A stretch of 16,242 nt of DNA. Origin: Chloroflexota bacterium. GTDB lineage: Bacteria; Chloroflexota; Dehalococcoidia; Dehalococcoidales; UBA2162. Shown piece after piece: positions 12,125 through 16,242 of this stretch. The DNA lies in NCBI GenBank assembly GCA_016202525.1, contig JACQOM010000128.1:1-16242 (forward strand), given 5' to 3'. Numbering within the stretch: the stretch's first letter is position 1; every line of letters begins with the position of its first letter. A program made the translations under genes and the position numbers. The notes under the pieces were generated by a model. The model saw nothing but the letters and a program-made list of their open reading frames with translations. It had not been told where the DNA came from and ran no database searches.

Positions 12125-13840
12125 TTGGCAGATACGCTCACTGTTGCCTATTTCTCAATGGAGTTTGGTATTAACGCCACTATCCCGACTTATAGCGGTG
12201 GTCTGGGGATACTGGCCGGAGATACCATGCGTACCGCCGCTGACTTAGGTTTGCCGGCGGTCGGCGTAACGCTGCTGCATCACCGTGGCTATTTCCGGCA
12301 GAAGCTCGATGCCAATGGTAATCAGTATGAAGCTAGCGCCGAGTGGTCGCCGGAGGCGTGTCTGGAGTTACTGCCTCTCCGTGTCGTCATCCATGTTGCC
12401 AACCGGCAGATACATGTCGGGGCATGGCGCTACCATATTGCCGGTCAGTTCGGTCAGACGGTGCCGGTAATTTTCCTGGATACGGATATCCCTGAAAATA
12501 TGTCTGAGGACAGGCATATCACTGATTATTTGTATGGCGGCAACAGTCAGTACCGTCTTTATCAGGAGGCGGTATTGGGTCTCGGCGGCCTGGCTTTGCT
12601 ACGGGCGATGGGCTACCATCGTATCCAGGCATATCATATGAACGAGGGACACTCGGCTCTGCTTGTTTTGGGTTTGTTAGAAGAGCAGGTGTGGGGCCGC
12701 CGACTCGTTGAAGCGACTCATGCGGACAGAGAGGTGGTACGGCAGCGCTGTATCTTTACTACCCATACACCGGTTCTCGCCGGACATGATAACTTCCCGA
12801 TTGGTATGGTCCGTGAGATTCTCGGCGAGGAGCGGTCCGGTTTTCTGGCGACGACGCGGAGCTTTGCTAATGGCCAGTTTAGTATGACCGATTTAGCCCT
12901 GGAATTTGCCCGCTATGTCAACGGTGTCTCGATGCGCCACGAGGAAACCGCCCATGCTATTTTCCCTAACCAGCGTATCGACTCTATTACCAATGGTGTC
13001 CATGCCTTAACCTGGACATCGTCACCCTTTTGCCGTCTTTATGACCGGTATATTCCGGAATGGCGCCGCGATAATCTGTATCTCAGGTATGCTATAAAAA
13101 TTCCCCTGGCGGAGGTCTGGCAGGCGCATCTGGAGGCAAAAAAATCGTTGCTGGCTGAGGTTAAGAATCGTGTCGGTGTGGACCTCGACCCTGAAGCTAT
13201 GACGATCGGCTTTGCCCGCCGTGCCACTCTCTACAAGCGGACGGATTTGATATTTTCCGATATCGAGAGGCTGAAAAGAATCGCCCGGCAGAACGGCCCA
13301 ATACAGATTATCTGTGGCGGTAAAGCGCATCCCGCCGATAAAGATGGCCAGGAGCTTATACGGCGTATCTTTAATGCCGCCAGCGCTCTTAAGGGCCTGG
13401 TTAAGATGGTCTATCTTGAGGAGTATGACATGCTGCTGGCGACGTATGTGTGCTCGGGGGTAGATTTGTGGCTGAATACTCCCCACAAACCATATGAGGC
13501 TTCCGGCACCAGCGGTATGAAGGCGGCCCTTAACGGGATACCCTGCTTCAGTGTTCTGGATGGCTGGTGGGTCGAGGGGCATCTGGAGAATGTCACCGGT
13601 TGGTCTATTGGCGGCGGCTGGCAGGCTGAGGCTAACTCTGAACAGGATGCGTTATCGCTCTATGACAAGCTGGAAAACACCATTACCCCGTTGTTTTACC
13701 AGCATCAGGAAGAGTTTGTGGGGGTGATGCGTTCGGCTATTGCCATTAACGGCTCCTATTTCAATACACAGCGGATGCTGACACAGTATTTGCAGAACGC
13801 CTACATGCATAACAGCAATAACAATACCCTGCCAGAATGA
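12125..13840 (+). CDS. glgP: Alpha-glucan (glycogen) phosphorylase, short GT35 type
   Basis: Releases glucose-1-phosphate from glycogen or maltodextrins using pyridoxal phosphate. 571 aa, shorter than the roughly 800-aa classical enzymes and typical of the short bacterial and archaeal form. Motifs run in order: SMEFGIN (11-17), YSGGLGILAGD (23-33), HMNEGHSALL (171-180), FTTHTPVLAGHDNFP (211-225), SITNGVHALTW (287-297), GFARRATLYKR (362-372), KAHPADKDGQ (400-409), and the PLP-lysine site EASGTSGMKAALNG with K466. TTG at 12125 is the start, with AAGGA at about 12114; the family N-terminus matches. Divergent from glgC, so synthesis and breakdown genes share one intergenic region. Confidence 0.93.
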   Translation: MADTLTVAYFSMEFGINATIPTYSGGLGILAGDTMRTAADLGLPAVGVTLLHHRGYFRQKLDANGNQYEASAEWSPEACLELLPLRVVIHVANRQIHVGAWRYHIAGQFGQTVPVIFLDTDIPENMSEDRHITDYLYGGNSQYRLYQEAVLGLGGLALLRAMGYHRIQAYHMNEGHSALLVLGLLEEQVWGRRLVEATHADREVVRQRCIFTTHTPVLAGHDNFPIGMVREILGEERSGFLATTRSFANGQFSMTDLALEFARYVNGVSMRHEETAHAIFPNQRIDSITNGVHALTWTSSPFCRLYDRYIPEWRRDNLYLRYAIKIPLAEVWQAHLEAKKSLLAEVKNRVGVDLDPEAMTIGFARRATLYKRTDLIFSDIERLKRIARQNGPIQIICGGKAHPADKDGQELIRRIFNAASALKGLVKMVYLEEYDMLLATYVCSGVDLWLNTPHKPYEASGTSGMKAALNGIPCFSVLDGWWVEGHLENVTGWSIGGGWQAEANSEQDALSLYDKLENTITPLFYQHQEEFVGVMRSAIAINGSYFNTQRMLTQYLQNAYMHNSNNNTLPE

Positions 13841-13868
13841 CAAAACCAACCATACCCGGACAACAGCG

Positions 13869-13897
13869 TTACTGTACATGTAAAATTGTGTTATAGT
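13869..13897 (+). promoter_or_regulatory. Extended -10 promoter for the CheB/CheR gene
   Basis: TTACTG (13869-13874), 17-bp spacer ending TGT, TATAGT (13892-13897). The -10 context is almost identical to the element promoter at 3010-3039. The leader to ATG 13971 would be about 67 nt. Confidence 0.7.
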
Positions 13898-13970
13898 GGG
13901 ACGTGGCGGTCACAGTTGAAAAGGCATTTCGATGTGGCCATACTGCTGTGACAAACAGAGGCTTGAGTAT

Positions 13971-16242
13971 ATGCCGAAAAAAGCTAAAGAGCCTGTAGGT
14001 CGCCCGCAAAAAACGCCTCGGCGCAGGACTGCTAAGTCGCCCACCAGGAAGGCTGCCTTACCAGCCGAAACGAAACTTCGCATTGTCGGTATCGGCGCTT
14101 CTGCCGGCGGTCTGGAAGCGTTGGAACAGATATTCACCCAAATGCCGACTGATAGCGGGATGGCATTCGCCGTCGTGCAGCACCTCGACCCCACCCGGCA
14201 CAGTTCCATGCCGGAAATACTCTCCCGTATTACCAAGATGCCGGTACATACTGCCACCGACGGTATGAAGATTGAGTCAAACTCGATTTATCTCATTCCG
14301 CCCGATAAGAACATGGGGATACAGGGCAACTCACTGTACCTGCAAGATGTGGCGCAGCCTCGTGGGCTGAGGCTCCCCGTGGATTTCTTCCTGCGCTCCC
14401 TGGCTCAAGAAAAGGGGACGGATGCCATCTGTATCATACTATCCGGGACGGGCACGGACGGCACGCTCGGTTTGAGGACAATCAAGGCGGAGGGAGGGAC
14501 GGTCTTTGTGCAGGACATCGAAACCGCCCGCTATGACGGCATGCCCCGCAGCGCCATAGATACCGGCCTCGCCGACTTCATTTTACCTCCCGGACAAATA
14601 CCTCAGAAGCTCATTGATTTCGTCAAGCATTATGTATCTAACGGCACTAAAATCCCGTTCGGCAAGCTCAGGACAAGCGGCGCCGTCAACGGCGAAACTA
14701 AAGAACCCATGCAGCAGATATTTGCCATCCTGCGAGCCCGTACCGGCCATGACTTCTCCCTTTACAAGCAGTCCACAATCCATCGCCGTCTGCAGCGCCG
14801 GATGGGCATGAATGACATTTCCGATATTGTCGACTATGCACGCCTCCTCAGGGACAGCGAGGTCGAGGTAAAGGCTCTGCTGAAGGATGTCCTCATCAGC
14901 GTCACCAGCTTCTTCCGCGACCCGGAGGCATTCGATGCCCTGAAAGAAAGTATAAAGGAGCTTATCGGCAGCGCCCAGGGCGAGCTGCGGGTCTGGGTAG
15001 CTGGCTGCGCTACGGGAGAAGAGGCTTACTCCATTGCCATTCTGGTGGCGGAATGCCTGGATGAACTGGACAAACACCTGCCGGTCCAGGTATATGCTAC
15101 CGATATCGATGCCGATGCCCTTAATGTAGCCCGGGCGGGTGTTTACCCGGACAATATCGCCGCTGATGTGACGCCGGAAAGATTAAGGCGCTTCTTTGTC
15201 AAAGAGGAAAGGGGATACCGGGTTAAGAAAGAGATAAGGGAAATGCTGGTCTTCGCCCCGCAGGACCTCATCAAGGACCCGCCTTTCTCCAAAATGGACA
15301 TCATCTGCTGCCGCAATCTTTTAATCTATCTGGAAAGTGCGGTGCAGAAAAAGCTGGTGGTGCTGCTGCACTATGCCCTTAAGCCCGGCGGACAGCTCTT
15401 TTTGGGCACCTCAGAAAGCATCGGCGAGGCTACCGACCTGTTCAGCGTTCTGGACAAGAAGTGGAAGATATACCAGCGACGGGAAGTAATTATCTCCCCG
15501 GAGAGACTGAAGTTTCCGGCGGCTTTCGCCCCGTCTTTACGCCAGCCGCCCATTGAGCCAGCGGTCGGTTTGACCGAAGTCAAGCTTCCCGAGCTCACCG
15601 AAAAGATATTTCTGGATAACTATGCACCGACCTTCGCCGTTATCGACGAGAAATATCGTCTGGTCTATGTCCGGGGTCGGACGGGGAGATACCTGGAGGT
15701 CGCTTCCGGGCAGCCGAGCCTGAGTATCCTGGAGATGGCACGGGAGGGTTTGAGGACCGAGCTGGCATCGGCGCTCTACCGAGCGACTTCCGAGAAGAAG
15801 ACGGTCGTCCATGAGGGGGTGCAGGTCAGGTACAACGGCGGTTTCCAGACTGTGAACCTCACCGTAGCGCCGCTCGGTGAGCACGGGATGCCTTTGGGAT
15901 TGATGATGGTCGTGTTCCAGGAGGTGGGGTCGGCTACCGGGGAAGCTAAGACAAAACCTGCCCGTCGCCGCAAACAATCCCCCAGTGTGGAAGAGGAACT
16001 CAAACTGACCAGGGAGACATTACAGTCTACGATAGAAGAGCTGGAGGCGACCAACGAAGAACTGAAGTCGGCTAATGAGGAGCTACAGTCCAACAACGAG
16101 GAACTGCAGAGCACCAATGAAGAGCTGGATACGTCCAGGGAAGAAATGCAGTCACTCAACGAAGAGCTGGTGACCGTGAATGCCGAGCTTTCCGCCAAGA
16201 CCGATATGCTCACCAAAGCCAATGACGACCTGAAGAACTACC
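13971..16242 (+). CDS. CheB-CheR-PAS hybrid signalling protein (3' end outside window)
   Basis: A fused chemoreceptor methylesterase and methyltransferase with sensory and coiled-coil parts. After a basic N-terminal tail (1-33) comes a CheB esterase domain without a receiver domain. Its catalytic triad is visible as S44 (GIGASAGG), H71 (VVQHLDP) and D163 (SGTGTDGT). The CheR domain follows: VTSFFRDPEAF (311-321), SAM-binding VWVAGCATGEEAYS (341-354), YATDID (375-380) and DIICCRNLLIYL (443-454). A PAS-like domain starts near 545, and a long coiled coil from about 674 carries repeated NEEL units. It is open to the last base, so more (often PAS, GAF or histidine kinase) lies downstream. ATG 13971 has GAGG about 9 bases upstream. 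Confidence 0.93.
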   Translation, partial: MPKKAKEPVGRPQKTPRRRTAKSPTRKAALPAETKLRIVGIGASAGGLEALEQIFTQMPTDSGMAFAVVQHLDPTRHSSMPEILSRITKMPVHTATDGMKIESNSIYLIPPDKNMGIQGNSLYLQDVAQPRGLRLPVDFFLRSLAQEKGTDAICIILSGTGTDGTLGLRTIKAEGGTVFVQDIETARYDGMPRSAIDTGLADFILPPGQIPQKLIDFVKHYVSNGTKIPFGKLRTSGAVNGETKEPMQQIFAILRARTGHDFSLYKQSTIHRRLQRRMGMNDISDIVDYARLLRDSEVEVKALLKDVLISVTSFFRDPEAFDALKESIKELIGSAQGELRVWVAGCATGEEAYSIAILVAECLDELDKHLPVQVYATDIDADALNVARAGVYPDNIAADVTPERLRRFFVKEERGYRVKKEIREMLVFAPQDLIKDPPFSKMDIICCRNLLIYLESAVQKKLVVLLHYALKPGGQLFLGTSESIGEATDLFSVLDKKWKIYQRREVIISPERLKFPAAFAPSLRQPPIEPAVGLTEVKLPELTEKIFLDNYAPTFAVIDEKYRLVYVRGRTGRYLEVASGQPSLSILEMAREGLRTELASALYRATSEKKTVVHEGVQVRYNGGFQTVNLTVAPLGEHGMPLGLMMVVFQEVGSATGEAKTKPARRRKQSPSVEEELKLTRETLQSTIEELEATNEELKSANEELQSNNEELQSTNEELDTSREEMQSLNEELVTVNAELSAKTDMLTKANDDLKNY

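Noticed and set aside
13022..13582. 186-aa minus-strand frame in the phosphorylase gene
   Set aside because: Antisense to strongly conserved phosphorylase motifs; no ribosome site.
14583..15077. 164-aa minus-strand frame in the CheB/CheR gene
   Set aside because: Antisense shadow of the CheR region with its SAM-binding motifs.
16000..16200. Apparent DNA repeats (GAAGAGCTG-like units) as a CRISPR or tandem array
   Set aside because: They encode heptads of a coiled coil with NEEL units typical of this CheB-CheR-PAS family; unit spacing follows the codons and there are no spacers.

Overview
The window is bacterial DNA of medium G+C. It holds a chromosomal backbone interrupted by one integrated mobile element. 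The phylum cannot be fixed from sequence alone. The backbone (GT2 glycosyltransferase, GlgC, a short GT35 phosphorylase, a CheB-CheR-PAS hybrid, a tRNA without encoded CCA) and the element's accessory genes would fit an uncultured Chloroflexota/Dehalococcoidia-like bacterium. That is a low-confidence impression.

Layout: (1) Bases 1-1562 are chromosome: the 3' end of a membrane-protein gene, a membrane-anchored family 2 glycosyltransferase, and a convergent tRNA-Arg(CCU) whose 3' half overlaps the end of the glycosyltransferase gene. (2) Bases 1524-10574 are an integrated element bounded by 43-bp perfect direct repeats, which are the 5' half of the tRNA-Arg gene. Excision would give a circle of 9,008 bp. 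(3) Bases 10575-16242 are chromosome again: glgC (minus) and an alpha-glucan phosphorylase (plus) in divergent orientation, a glycogen module, followed by a large CheB/CheR/PAS signalling protein that runs off the window.

Inside the element, the left end carries a tyrosine integrase translationally coupled to a 57-aa excisionase-like helix-turn-helix protein. Both are read from a consensus promoter whose spacer is a palindrome and whose transcript would be almost leaderless. Divergent from it is a promoter followed by about 430 bases without a convincing gene, ending in a nested hairpin plus T-run: a candidate structured RNA or attenuated leader. Then comes a replication-type operon: HTH protein, zinc-ribbon protein, a 773-aa TOPRIM/DUF3854-like plus P-loop ATPase protein, a 99-aa protein, and a 208-aa zinc-binding protein of the MGGxGSGR type. 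The right half is cargo on the minus strand, mostly envelope proteins: an OB-fold-like lipoprotein, an overlapping membrane-anchored thermonuclease, two small membrane proteins, and a separate lipoprotein. A third HTH protein and a 460-bp non-coding end follow, the latter with a large imperfect palindrome and integrase arm-site repeats. No capsid, portal, terminase, relaxase or type IV secretion gene is present, so this looks like an integrative mobilizable or satellite-like element that replicates after excision.

Most notable: the element enters at the anticodon loop and replaces the 5' flank of the tRNA. The only intact tRNA-Arg copy now lies directly downstream of, and co-directional with, int. 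The other junction keeps the old tRNA 5' half joined to a degenerate tRNA 3' end. A secreted nuclease/OB-fold lipoprotein pair as cargo and the unassigned transcribed region between the divergent promoters are the best candidates for undescribed biology.
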